A stretch of DNA of 64,000 nt from JANMDU01 sp043777675 (lineage in GTDB: Bacteria; Pseudomonadota; Gammaproteobacteria; Burkholderiales; Burkholderiaceae_C): positions 27,133 through 91,132 of the forward strand of contig JAYWHR010000067.1 of the NCBI GenBank assembly GCA_043777675.1. Reading direction: 5' to 3'. The notes beneath the pieces were generated by a model. That model worked only from the letters and a program-made list of their open reading frames with translations, was not told the DNA's origin and searched no databases. How positions within the stretch are numbered: position 1 is the stretch's first letter; the number at the start of each line of letters is the position of its first letter. Shown piece after piece: positions 36,284 to 44,198 of this stretch. A program made the position numbers and the translations under genes.

Positions 36284-37867
36284 ATGAGCGTCCAGCCCAA
36301 TACCGATACCGCCCCTGCTTCTCCAGTTCTCGATGAAAACCAGTTGATCGCCGAGCGCCGCAGCAAGCTCGCCACCATTCGGCAGCAAGGCATTGCCTTC
36401 CCAAATCATTTCAAGCCGCAGCACAAGGCTTTTGATCTGCACAGCACGTACGACAAACAAGAGATGCCCGGTATGGCTGACGCAGCGATTCCTGTTGTCG
36501 TCGCTGGCCGCTTGATGCTCAAGCGCGTGATGGGTAAAGCCAGTTTTGCCACCTTGCAAGATGGCTCCAGCTCGGTGGTGGGCGAGAGCATCACAGTCGA
36601 TAACCCCAGCCGTATTCAGCTCTATGTGAGCAAAGATTTTGTGCACGAGGCGGTTTACGAATCCTTCAAGCATTGGGATTTGGGCGACATCATTGGTGCA
36701 GAGGGCAAATTGTTTAAAACCAAAACGGGCGAGCTCTCCGTCTTGGTCACGAAAATCGTGATGCTTACTAAGAGCCTGCGCCCTTTACCTGATAAGTTCC
36801 ATGGCGTTGCAGACCAAGAGGTGAAGTATCGCCAGCGTTATGTGGATTTAATTACGGATGAAGTGGCGCGCGAGCGCTTTCGGGCGCGCAGCAAAGGCGT
36901 GAGCAGCATTCGTCATTTCATGATTGAGCATGGTTTTTTAGAGGTGGAAACACCGATGCTGCACCCCATTCCCGGCGGTGCCAATGCCAAGCCTTTCACC
37001 ACACATCACAACGCGCTTGATCAAGAAATGTTTTTGCGTATCGCGCCCGAGTTGTATTTGAAGCGGCTGGTGGTAGGCGGCTTTGAGCGCGTGTTTGAGA
37101 TCAATCGCAATTTCCGCAACGAAGGCATTTCGGTGCGCCACAACCCTGAATTCACGATGATGGAGTTTTATGCGGCGTATTGGAATCACCACGATTTGAT
37201 GGATTTCACCGAAAACCTCATTCGCGATGTGGCTACGCGAGTTGGCGGTGGCACCACTTTGCCTTATCTGCTCGGAACAACGCTGCACAGCATTGACCTA
37301 GCCAAACCGTTTGCACGCTTGTCAATCCGCGAAGCCATTGTTAAGCATACAGAAGCTGGCGAAGCCGGCGTGGACAGCCGCGAATGGCTCACCAACGCAC
37401 TGCGCAAGCTGGGTAAAAAGGAAGAGGCTGACAAACTCTCCACCCGCAGCATCGCCAGCTTGCAAGTGATGTATTTCGAGGAAGTGGTCGAAGAAAAACT
37501 GATCGATCCAACTTTCATCTGCAATCATCCAACTGAGATTTCCCCACTAGCCCGCGCCAGCGACACCGACCCCACGATCACGGAGCGCTTTGAGCTCTAC
37601 ATCACCGGCCGTGAATTCGGTAATGGTTTTTCAGAGCTCAATGATGCCGAAGAGCAAGCCGCGCGATTCCAAGCCCAAGTCAGCGCTAAAGAGGATGGCG
37701 ACGATGAAGCCATGTATTACGACCACGATTTCGTGCGCGCTCTTGAATACGGCATGCCCCCTACAGGCGGCTGCGGTATCGGCATTGATCGGCTGATGAT
37801 GCTGCTGACGAACAGCCCGAGTATTCGAGATGTGATCCTCTTTCCTGCGTTGAGGCGTGAGGCTTGA
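36284..37867 (+). CDS. lysS: Lysyl-tRNA synthetase, class II
   Basis: 527 residues. N-terminal OB-fold anticodon domain (about 60-170), then the class II core: motif 2 NRNFRNEGISVRHNPEFTMMEFY and motif 3 GCGIGIDRLMMLLT, with ERFELYITGREFGNGFSELND between. Cytosolic; charges tRNA-Lys. Followed by the 514-base palindrome-rich spacer. Not part of the polysaccharide locus functionally; it marks the return to core genes. Confidence 0.97.
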   Translation: MSVQPNTDTAPASPVLDENQLIAERRSKLATIRQQGIAFPNHFKPQHKAFDLHSTYDKQEMPGMADAAIPVVVAGRLMLKRVMGKASFATLQDGSSSVVGESITVDNPSRIQLYVSKDFVHEAVYESFKHWDLGDIIGAEGKLFKTKTGELSVLVTKIVMLTKSLRPLPDKFHGVADQEVKYRQRYVDLITDEVARERFRARSKGVSSIRHFMIEHGFLEVETPMLHPIPGGANAKPFTTHHNALDQEMFLRIAPELYLKRLVVGGFERVFEINRNFRNEGISVRHNPEFTMMEFYAAYWNHHDLMDFTENLIRDVATRVGGGTTLPYLLGTTLHSIDLAKPFARLSIREAIVKHTEAGEAGVDSREWLTNALRKLGKKEEADKLSTRSIASLQVMYFEEVVEEKLIDPTFICNHPTEISPLARASDTDPTITERFELYITGREFGNGFSELNDAEEQAARFQAQVSAKEDGDDEAMYYDHDFVRALEYGMPPTGGCGIGIDRLMMLLTNSPSIRDVILFPALRREA

Positions 37868-37927
37868 GTTTTTCCGGGATTTTTTAGGGCTTTCAGGGCA
37901 TTTTCCGGCAGGTTCATTGCGCTGTTT

Positions 37928-37944
37928 GCTATTTAATTTATAGC
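37928..37944 (+). repeat. Isolated first-half hairpin of the palindromic repeat
   Basis: GCTATTTAATTTATAGC matches the first half of the repeat family. The GCGCATATTC half is missing, but TTGCTTTTGG further on resembles the flank of copy 7 in opposite orientation. Partial copy at best. Confidence 0.5.
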
Positions 37945-38009
37945 TATCTTGATCTTGCTTTGCTTTTGGGTAATGGTGTGCTGAAGATTTTTCTTCGGCT
38001 GAGGCGGCT

Positions 38010-38083
38010 GCGAGTTTGAGACATTCCGATTGCCTTCAGGAGTGAGTACACGACATCAGTCAATCGGAATGCCTCAAACTCGC
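38010..38083. repeat. 23-bp inverted repeat with 28-base loop
   Basis: Left arm 38010-38032 begins GCGAGTTTGAG and ends ATTCCGATTG; right arm 38061-38083 is its reverse complement with one mismatch (A to G). Long enough for a very stable cruciform or RNA hairpin. Confidence 0.9.
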
Positions 38084-38176
38084 GGCCTGATGGTTAGCGT
38101 GAAAATCGGCGAACGTAACGATGACTAATTCAAAGCCGTTGTGCTCACCGCGATTGGAACTTGCCTCGCTATTCAC

Positions 38177-38304
38177 GGCCTGTGATCGCCGCAGGCGACA
38201 TGACCGATTTTGGCCGCGCAGCGCACAACACTTCCGCGACAAGTGTCGCGATACTCGCTGCTCGGGCGCATGAGGGCATGGCGACGTAGAGGCGATCACA
38301 GGCC
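38177..38304. repeat. Perfect 14-bp inverted repeat enclosing a further hairpin
   Basis: GGCCTGTGATCGCC (38177-38190) pairs with GGCGATCACAGGCC (38291-38304). Between them, CGCGACA and TGTCGCG (38235-38250) form an inner hairpin separated by two bases. The arrangement resembles the ends of a tiny mobile element or a structured RNA. Confidence 0.85.
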
Positions 38305-38355
38305 TTAGCGCGCAAACTCAATAATCAGAACATATTCAAACCAAAAGCAACGTGT

Positions 38356-38400
38356 GGCCGGCATAGAATATGCGCAGTGCGCTACGAATTCAATAGCATT
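38356..38400 (-). repeat. Palindromic interspersed repeat, copy 7 (overlaps the 3' end of the FAD oxidase gene)
   Basis: Full copy on the minus strand: GCTATTGAATTCGTAGC, then TGCGCATATTCTATGCCGG. It supplies the host gene's last residues and its TAG stop (38382-38384). Confidence 0.9.
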
Positions 38401-39548
38401 TCAACAACGTAATCACCTAGAGCCAAAGAGCTCGTCAGCCCCGGCGACTCGATGCCAAAGAGATTCAGCAAGCCTTTGATGCCATGTACCGCTTCGCCTT
38501 GAATCACAAAATCTACCGCAGCATGCCCTTCTCCCACGATCTTTGGGCGTACACCGCTGTAGCTCGGCGCAAGCTGCCCATCACGGAGGCCCGGCCAGTA
38601 TTTGCGCACCTCTGCATAGAAAGCATCTGCGCGGTGTGGATCAACGCTGTAATCTAGTTTCTCGGGATCGGTGATGCCTTGCAGCCACTGCACATCCGGG
38701 CCGAATTTGGCTTGACCGCCGAGGTCAAGCGTGAGATGCACGCCTAGGCCGGCTGCTTCGGGAATGGGATAAATCAAATGCTTGAAGGGCGCTTTGCCAC
38801 TCAGCGAATAATAATTTCCCTTCGCATAGTGCGCCTGAGGTACAAGCTTGGGATCTAGGCCCTGCATACGCTGCGCAAGCTGCGGCGCATACAGGCCAGC
38901 AGCATTGATGAGTTGCTTGAAACCAATATCGACTGGCTCAGCAATCACTCCTTTTTTAATAGCACTCCGCGCAGATAATACGCCGGCTAGAATACTATTT
39001 TGACTTGAATTCTGATCAAAAAACTGTATTTTCTCAACCGCAGTTGCCAGCGCCACCATGCCGCCGGCATTCTCCAGATCACCTTGCAAAGATGTCATCA
39101 GATCATGGCTGCTCACGATGCCTGTGGTTGGCGAATGCAACGCTGCAATGCATTCAAGCTCAGGCTCTAAAGCACGTGCCTCTTGGCGCGTGAGCCGCTC
39201 AACTGGCACGCCATTGGCTGCGGCTTGTACCTCAATCAGTGCAAGCTTTGGCAACTGAGAAGCATCGGTGGCTACGATCAGTTTGCCGCATTGAGCCATC
39301 GGTAAGCCGCGCTCTGTGCAATAGGCGTATAGCATTTCCTTGCCGCGCACACAGAGCTGGGCTTTGAGAGAACCTGTTGCGTAATACAGCCCGCCATGCA
39401 CAACCTCACTGTTGCGAGAGCTAGCCCCTTGGCCAATCGCGCTTTCCTTTTCAATCACCATCACTTCGCGCCCCGTGAGCGCAATGGCGCGAGCCACAGC
39501 CAAGCCCACCACGCCCGCCCCCACAACGACAGTGTCGACTTGATCCAT
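38382..39548 (-). CDS. FAD-dependent oxidoreductase, L-2-hydroxyglutarate oxidase-like (LhgO)
   Basis: 388 residues of the DAO/LhgO family: the N-terminal dinucleotide site VVVGAGVVGLAVARAI, GASSRNSEVVHGGLYY near the flavin and a C-terminal FGIESPGLTSSLALG. It probably oxidises a 2-hydroxyacid, feeding electrons to the respiratory chain; the exact substrate is unknown. It hosts two repeat copies: one in frame at about residues 187-198 (LAGVLSARSAIK), in the loop after the FAD domain, and one that provides the terminal MLLNS and stop. Coupled to the downstream-acting amidohydrolase gene upstream (2 bases). Confidence 0.88.
   Translation of the reverse strand: MDQVDTVVVGAGVVGLAVARAIALTGREVMVIEKESAIGQGASSRNSEVVHGGLYYATGSLKAQLCVRGKEMLYAYCTERGLPMAQCGKLIVATDASQLPKLALIEVQAAANGVPVERLTRQEARALEPELECIAALHSPTTGIVSSHDLMTSLQGDLENAGGMVALATAVEKIQFFDQNSSQNSILAGVLSARSAIKKGVIAEPVDIGFKQLINAAGLYAPQLAQRMQGLDPKLVPQAHYAKGNYYSLSGKAPFKHLIYPIPEAAGLGVHLTLDLGGQAKFGPDVQWLQGITDPEKLDYSVDPHRADAFYAEVRKYWPGLRDGQLAPSYSGVRPKIVGEGHAAVDFVIQGEAVHGIKGLLNLFGIESPGLTSSLALGDYVVEMLLNS
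38955..38990 (+). repeat. Palindromic interspersed repeat, copy 8 (inside the FAD oxidase gene, antisense to it)
   Basis: AATAGCACTCCGCGCAGATA followed by ATACGCCGGCTAG. Nearly identical to the trpF copy. The coding strand reads LAGVLSARSAIKK, the same frame as the def copy. Confidence 0.87.
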
Positions 39549-39550
39549 GT

Positions 39551-40393
39551 CTATCGAGGATCAATGCTCTGCAGCGCGAGCACCAAAGCTTTCAAGTTTT
39601 CCCGCAAAGGTGCAAAGCCTTCGGTGATCTCAAGCGTTTTCTCATTCATGTAGAGCGCGCGGTTGATTTCAATTTGCACGCTATGCCGATGCTTCGCGGG
39701 CTCGCCATAGCGGCGCACCAGCTCCACGCCTTTGTAGGGATGATTAAGCGATACGCTGTAGCCCATTTGTACCAGATGGTTTTGAATGAATAGCAATACA
39801 GCTTCGCTCGATGTGCTGTGATCGCGATTGCCCAGCACGAAATCTGAATGCTTCTCCCCCGGAAAATCCGTGGCATGGCTGCCCGCTACCTCAGGCATGC
39901 TGTGGCAATTGATATGCAAGCTGTAGCCATGCCGCTCGTGCGCTGATTTAATGGCCGCATTAACAGCGGCATGATAGGGCAGCCAGCACAGATCAATGCG
40001 TCTCTCAACTTCTCGCACGCTTAAACACCTTGCATAAAGAGGCTCGCCATCATCGGTTGCGCGCCAAATCAAGCCTTTGCCCAAGCGGCGCTTGGACAGC
40101 GCATAAGGGTCTGTGAGTTCTACAACATGCGGCCAAGGGCCATCGAGCATATCGGGATCAACCTCCGTGAGATTGCGATTGGTATCCAAATAGCTGCGCG
40201 GAAAATGCGCCTCAATCCAAGCGCAGCCTAGGCTTGCCGCGAAGCTGTAGAGCTTTTCTACATGCGTGTCCTCCGCACGGCGCAGCTGCGCCAGATCGCA
40301 GGCGAAGCCGAAATCAGGTGGGTAGAAGGTGCCGCTGTGCGGCGAATCGAGCACAAGGGGCGAGCTGCCCGCGTGTGTAGTTACAAATTGCAT
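39551..40393 (-). CDS. N-formylglutamate amidohydrolase family protein
   Basis: 280 residues of the FGase family (PF05013): begins with LVLDSPHSGTFYPPDF and has zinc-binding-type HFPRSYLDTNR and the HINCHSMPEV motif. Converts N-formylglutamate to glutamate in histidine degradation, but stand-alone paralogues with other N-acyl substrates exist and no hut genes are near. Likely translated with the FAD oxidase gene. Confidence 0.88.
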   Translation of the reverse strand: MQFVTTHAGSSPLVLDSPHSGTFYPPDFGFACDLAQLRRAEDTHVEKLYSFAASLGCAWIEAHFPRSYLDTNRNLTEVDPDMLDGPWPHVVELTDPYALSKRRLGKGLIWRATDDGEPLYARCLSVREVERRIDLCWLPYHAAVNAAIKSAHERHGYSLHINCHSMPEVAGSHATDFPGEKHSDFVLGNRDHSTSSEAVLLFIQNHLVQMGYSVSLNHPYKGVELVRRYGEPAKHRHSVQIEINRALYMNEKTLEITEGFAPLRENLKALVLALQSIDPR

Positions 40394-40621
40394 AACACCT
40401 ATCTTACTTCGTTCAATATCTCTGCCTCAGTGCCAAACATCCAGCATCTTTTATCAAATGATTTTGTCGAAAATTCTCGCGGCGCGCAGCGTTTCTTGTC
40501 GTGTGAACTGCTCGCAAGTGCGACACGGCCACAACGATGGACGGCGCGCCCTCCTACACAGCAAAGCTTGTTTATTGACGTGACCAAGCGCATGATCATT
40601 TCTGATAACAAGGAGTTCTGC

Positions 40622-41068
40622 ATGTACCAACGCATTTTGATTGCCACCGATGGCAGCGAGTTGTCGGGCAAAGCCGTATCGAGTGGCATCGCGCTGGCCT
40701 TGGCACTTGACGCGGAGGTCGTTGCATACAACGGTGTTGTCGACTATCCAAACATGTATTTTGAAGGCGCACAGGTTTTGTCTGCAGCCGATGTTGGTCA
40801 CACTGAACAACAAACGCATGAAAAATCGCTGTCGTTGGTCAATGCTGTGCGAGAAGAAGCCCAAAACCACAACGTACGCGCAACTGCTGTGTCTGGTATC
40901 AACTCGGGTTCAGTATCGCAAGGCATCGTCTCTGCCGCTAGAAAACACAATTGTGATTTGATCGTCATGGCTTCGCATGGCCGCAATGGTATTGGCCGCT
41001 TACTGCTAGGCAGTGAAACGCAAGCTGTGCTCACCCACTCCCACATTCCTGTTCTTGTTTTGAGGTAA
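40622..41068 (+). CDS. Universal stress protein (UspA family)
   Basis: 148 residues, single Usp domain: YQRILIATDGSELSGKAVS at the N-terminus and the ATP-binding end VMASHGRNGIGRLLLGSETQAVLTHSHIPVLVLR (G-2x-G-9x-G(S/T) pattern). The ATG at 40622 has a strong ribosome binding site (aaggag). Upstream 228 bases hold no gene and probably the promoter. A second Usp gene follows after 5 bases. Confidence 0.93.
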   Translation: MYQRILIATDGSELSGKAVSSGIALALALDAEVVAYNGVVDYPNMYFEGAQVLSAADVGHTEQQTHEKSLSLVNAVREEAQNHNVRATAVSGINSGSVSQGIVSAARKHNCDLIVMASHGRNGIGRLLLGSETQAVLTHSHIPVLVLR

Positions 41069-41073
41069 TCACC

Positions 41074-41496
41074 ATGAATATTTTGCTCGCAGCAGATGGC
41101 AGTAAATACACCAAAAAAGCGTTGGCTTTTCTCATCAACCACGTCTCGCTGTTAAATAAGACAGACCGCTTGCATGTCTTGAATGTACAAATGACGATAC
41201 CGCCCCGAGCCAGATCTGCTGTGGGGAGGGAGATTGTGGATAACTATCAAAGCACAGAGGCAGAAAAGGTCTTGCAACCTATCCGCAAATTTTTAGATCG
41301 TCACGGCACGAATTACACCGCTGATTGGATCATCGGCAATCCAGCCGACGACATCGTTCAGACTGCAAAAGCCGATAAGGCGCATTTGATCGTGATGGGC
41401 ACACATGGGCATGGCGTGCTTGGCCGAATCTTGATGGGCTCGGTCGCGCAACGCGTCGTCTCGCACAGCGACATCCCAGTTTTACTCGTCAAATAA
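41074..41496 (+). CDS. Universal stress protein (UspA family), second copy
   Basis: 140 residues: NILLAADGSKYTKKALAF and VMGTHGHGVLGRILMGSVAQRVVSHSDIPVLLVK, the nucleotide-binding Usp pattern. Clearly diverged from its neighbour, so the pair is an old duplication or two distinct family members, co-transcribed. Ends just before a reverse repeat copy that separates it from the converging aldo/keto reductase gene. Confidence 0.93.
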   Translation: MNILLAADGSKYTKKALAFLINHVSLLNKTDRLHVLNVQMTIPPRARSAVGREIVDNYQSTEAEKVLQPIRKFLDRHGTNYTADWIIGNPADDIVQTAKADKAHLIVMGTHGHGVLGRILMGSVAQRVVSHSDIPVLLVK

Positions 41497-41511
41497 ACGC
41501 ATTTCAAGCCG

Positions 41512-41557
41512 CTAGCCGGCATAAAATATGCGCTGATTGCTATCTAATCAATAGCAC
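41512..41557 (-). repeat. Palindromic interspersed repeat, copy 9 (overlaps the 3' end of the aldo/keto reductase gene)
   Basis: On the minus strand: GCTATTGATTAGATAGCAA, then GCGCATATTTTATGCCGGCT. It lies between two convergent genes and provides the stop of the reductase: TGC TAT TGA at its start reads Cys-Tyr-stop. Confidence 0.9.
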
Positions 41558-42540
41558 TCCGTGTCCACTTCCGATTGTGATTGTGCGTCATACCGAGCGC
41601 CGACGACGTTGTGGCGGTTAATCATTTGGTTCAGCTGCTCAATTTGCGCGGCGCTCAAGCTAATGTCTTTCGATGCGAAGTTATCGCGCATGTGCTGCGG
41701 ATTGGTCGTGCCGGGAATGGAGACGATGTGATCGCCTTGCGCAAGCACCCAAGCCAGTGCGAGCTGCGCTAACGTCACGCCCAGCTCATCTGCCATGACC
41801 TGCATCGGCGGCAGTAGCGCGAGATTTTTTTGCAGATTCTCAGACGAGAAGCGGCTCATGGTGCGCCGAATGTCTTTGGCATCCAGCGCGTTCACATCCT
41901 GCAAACCGCCAAAGAATTTTCGCGCCACTGAGCTGAAAGCCACAAAGCCCACGCCCAATTCTTTGCAAGCTTGCAGCACGGCAATTTCCGGGTCACGCGT
42001 CCACAAGCTGTATTCGCTTTGCATGGCCGAAATCGGGTGCACAGCATGCGCTTTGCGCAACGTGGCCGCGCCCGCCTCGGAAAGACCAATCGCGCGAATG
42101 TGCCCTTTGCGCACCATATCGGAGAGCGCGCCCACACTGTCTTCAATCGGTACTTTTTTATCCCAGCGGTGCAGGTAATACAAATCGATCACATCGGTTT
42201 GCAGGCGACGCAAGCTGGCCTCTACTTGGCGCACAACAGTCTCTGGCCGGCCATCAATCACCCGAGTGGGCTTGCCATCCACAGGGATGATCTCCATCAC
42301 GCCTTTGCTGGCCAATGTGAAGCGGTTGCGATGCTTCTTTAAAACCTCGCCAATGCGAATTTCATTTTTACCGCCACCATACAGCGTGGCCGTATCCAAA
42401 AAATCATAACCCGCATCGAGCGCACCAAGTAGTACACGCTCACCCTGCTCTGAAGATACCGAGGGCCCGTAAGCGTGATCTAAATTCATGCAACCCAAGC
42501 CAATGGGTTGCACCTGAAATATGCCGATTTTTCGTTTCAT
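41548..42540 (-). CDS. Aldo/keto reductase
   Basis: 330 residues, NADPH-dependent TIM barrel. Motifs: DFLDTATLYGGGKNE with the catalytic Asp and Tyr, the catalytic Lys in LASKGVM, and LYYLHRWDKKVP with the catalytic His. Start at 42540 (MKRKIGIF) chosen; the open frame extends 39 bases further but would overlap the neighbouring antitoxin. The final residues (ECY) and stop are encoded by the repeat. Substrate unknown; might act in the aromatic pathway next door. Confidence 0.9.
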   Translation of the reverse strand: MKRKIGIFQVQPIGLGCMNLDHAYGPSVSSEQGERVLLGALDAGYDFLDTATLYGGGKNEIRIGEVLKKHRNRFTLASKGVMEIIPVDGKPTRVIDGRPETVVRQVEASLRRLQTDVIDLYYLHRWDKKVPIEDSVGALSDMVRKGHIRAIGLSEAGAATLRKAHAVHPISAMQSEYSLWTRDPEIAVLQACKELGVGFVAFSSVARKFFGGLQDVNALDAKDIRRTMSRFSSENLQKNLALLPPMQVMADELGVTLAQLALAWVLAQGDHIVSIPGTTNPQHMRDNFASKDISLSAAQIEQLNQMINRHNVVGARYDAQSQSEVDTECY

Positions 42541-42547
42541 CTTCAAT

Positions 42548-42784
42548 TCACTTTCGTTGCTCAAATTTATCGGGTACATCCGCTACTGCACCAAGGAAGA
42601 GCTCAAAATCTTTGCGCTTTCCGCGCTTGGCCTCATCGCGCAGATGCGAGAGCGTCAACACGCTCGCCATCTTCTCGCTCGCAGCGCTGGCGATGAATTG
42701 GTTCACCGAGATATGGTCTTTTGCTGCCAACTCCTTGATCTTGAGATGTACGGAATCGGGCAAACGAATAGTTAAAGCTGTCAT
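42548..42784 (-). CDS. Ribbon-helix-helix antitoxin (HicB/CopG-like)
   Basis: 78 residues. The N-terminal TIRLPDSVHLKIKELAAKDHISVNQFIASAASEKM is a typical ribbon-helix-helix DNA-binding domain, and the charged C-terminus would bind the toxin. It overlaps the end of the upstream PIN-toxin gene by 4 bases (ATGA), so the toxin comes first, the reverse of the usual order. Confidence 0.85.
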   Translation of the reverse strand: MTALTIRLPDSVHLKIKELAAKDHISVNQFIASAASEKMASVLTLSHLRDEAKRGKRKDFELFLGAVADVPDKFEQRK

Positions 42785-43203
42785 GATGCACTCCTGATCA
42801 AATCTAAAAAATCTGCGGGGCGAATTGCCTCGACACCCAAAGAATCAATTCCCGCAAAATCACGTACATTGTGGGTCACGATATAGCTACAGCCCGCCGC
42901 CACAGCGCATTCCAACACCATATCGTCATCCGAGTCTTTGAGACGTGGTCGCCAAAGGTAAAACACATCTTGTAAATGTGCAAGCGATGTCAAATACCGT
43001 AAGAACGCCAATGCATCTTCGGCAACCGTTTCCGGAGGCAGATTCTCTGGCCGCGACATGACGGCTTGCCATTCTGTGTAAAGGGAGACTGAAAGCGCTA
43101 GTTCAAAGTGCTTAGTAGGCAGCATCGACAGTAAGGCAAAGCTCGCCCCTTGTTTCGAGCGAGCTGCCGCTACTAGGATGTTGGTGTCAAACACAACTCT
43201 CAT
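42781..43203 (-). CDS. PIN-domain toxin (putative TA toxin, PIN_3 type)
   Basis: 140 residues. PIN nuclease acidic residues are visible: VVFDTNILV at the N-terminus, KDSDDDMVLECAVAAG in the middle and VTHNVRDF near the end. Probably an RNase kept in check by the downstream ribbon-helix-helix protein. It is placed right after pmdC, where a Comamonas-type operon would continue with pmdU. Confidence 0.88.
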   Translation of the reverse strand: MRVVFDTNILVAAARSKQGASFALLSMLPTKHFELALSVSLYTEWQAVMSRPENLPPETVAEDALAFLRYLTSLAHLQDVFYLWRPRLKDSDDDMVLECAVAAGCSYIVTHNVRDFAGIDSLGVEAIRPADFLDLIRSAS

Positions 43204-43241
43204 GATTGCGCCAGTATAACCAAATTATTCGCGAGAAAAGA

Positions 43242-44189
43242 TCAGATGAACTGCTGCTCCAGCTTGTGCAGCACTTCATAGCACGGCAACACCTGCGCCA
43301 CCGATCCATTGGGCTCGCGGCCTTCTCGGATGGCGGCAATAAATTCTCGGTCTTGTAGTTCAATGCCGTTCATACTGACTGCGACTTTACTCACGTCGAT
43401 CTTCTCTTCTTTTCCGCTGAAAAGATCGTCGTAGCGGGCGAGATAAGTTGCTCTGTCGCCGATGTAGCGGAAGAAAGTGCCCAAGGGGCCATCATTGTTG
43501 AAGCTCAAGCTAAGCGTGCAGATCGCGCCGTTGGCAGCTTGGAGCTGGATGCTCATATCCATCGCAATGCCAAGTGCGGAATGGATCGGGCCTTGAATGG
43601 CATTGGCTTTCACCACTGGGCTGCCGCACTGGTAGGCAAAGAGATCTACAGTGTGCGCCGCGTGGTGCCAAAGTAAATGATCTGTCCAACTGCGTGCTTG
43701 GCCGAGCGCATTCATGTTGGTGCGGCGGAAGAAGTAAGTTTGTACATCCATTTGCTGGATGTGGAACGCGCCTGCTTTGATTTGGCTATTCACATATTGA
43801 TGCGAAGGATTGAAGCGCCGAGTGTGGCCACACATGGCTACTTTGCCCGATGCTTTAGCGGCTTGCACCACTGCTTGGCCATCTTTGTACACATCGCAGA
43901 GCGGAATTTCCACCTGCACATGTTTGCCCGCAGCTAGGCAGGCCAGCGTTTGCGAGGCGTGCATTTGCGTCGGCGTGCACAGGATTACGGCATCCAGTTC
44001 TTTGATTTTCAAAGTCTCAGCCAAGTCATCGGTCACATGCTTGATACCGTATTTATCGGCGACTTCTTGCGTCTTAGCGATATCACGGCCAATCACTGAG
44101 ACGACTTTGACATCATCAATGAGCTTGAGAGCATCCAAATGCTTGGTGCCGAATGCGCCTGCTCCGGCGAGGGCGACGTTGATCGTCAT
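43242..44189 (-). CDS. pmdC: 4-carboxy-2-hydroxymuconate-6-semialdehyde dehydrogenase (Gfo/Idh/MocA family)
   Basis: 315 residues: N-terminal NAD site NVALAGAGAFGTKHLDAL, the conserved CTPTQMHA and the EIPLCD region. In the protocatechuate 4,5-cleavage pathway it oxidises the ring-cleavage product to 2-pyrone-4,6-dicarboxylate. Assignment rests on the family and its position directly after pmdA-pmdB. Ten bases separate it from pmdB. Confidence 0.92.
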   Translation of the reverse strand: MTINVALAGAGAFGTKHLDALKLIDDVKVVSVIGRDIAKTQEVADKYGIKHVTDDLAETLKIKELDAVILCTPTQMHASQTLACLAAGKHVQVEIPLCDVYKDGQAVVQAAKASGKVAMCGHTRRFNPSHQYVNSQIKAGAFHIQQMDVQTYFFRRTNMNALGQARSWTDHLLWHHAAHTVDLFAYQCGSPVVKANAIQGPIHSALGIAMDMSIQLQAANGAICTLSLSFNNDGPLGTFFRYIGDRATYLARYDDLFSGKEEKIDVSKVAVSMNGIELQDREFIAAIREGREPNGSVAQVLPCYEVLHKLEQQFI

Positions 44190-44198
44190 GTTATTTCC

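Larger units (their letters stand above)
37868..38381. other. Long intergenic region of nested palindromes between lysS and the FAD oxidase gene
   Basis: 514 bases between convergent genes with no convincing coding frame. It holds, in order: a hairpin GCTATTTAATTTATAGC (37928-37944), a near-perfect 23-bp inverted repeat (38010-38083), a perfect 14-bp inverted repeat with 100 bases between its arms (38177-38304), an internal CGCGACA/TGTCGCG hairpin (38235-38250), and a reverse copy of the palindromic repeat at the right edge. It could encode a structured RNA, a remnant of a small non-autonomous element, or a double terminator. Confidence 0.7.

Noticed and set aside
38060..38299. 79-residue open frame on the minus strand in the palindrome-rich spacer
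   Set aside because: Composition and lack of ribosome site argue against a gene; it is explained by the inverted repeats.
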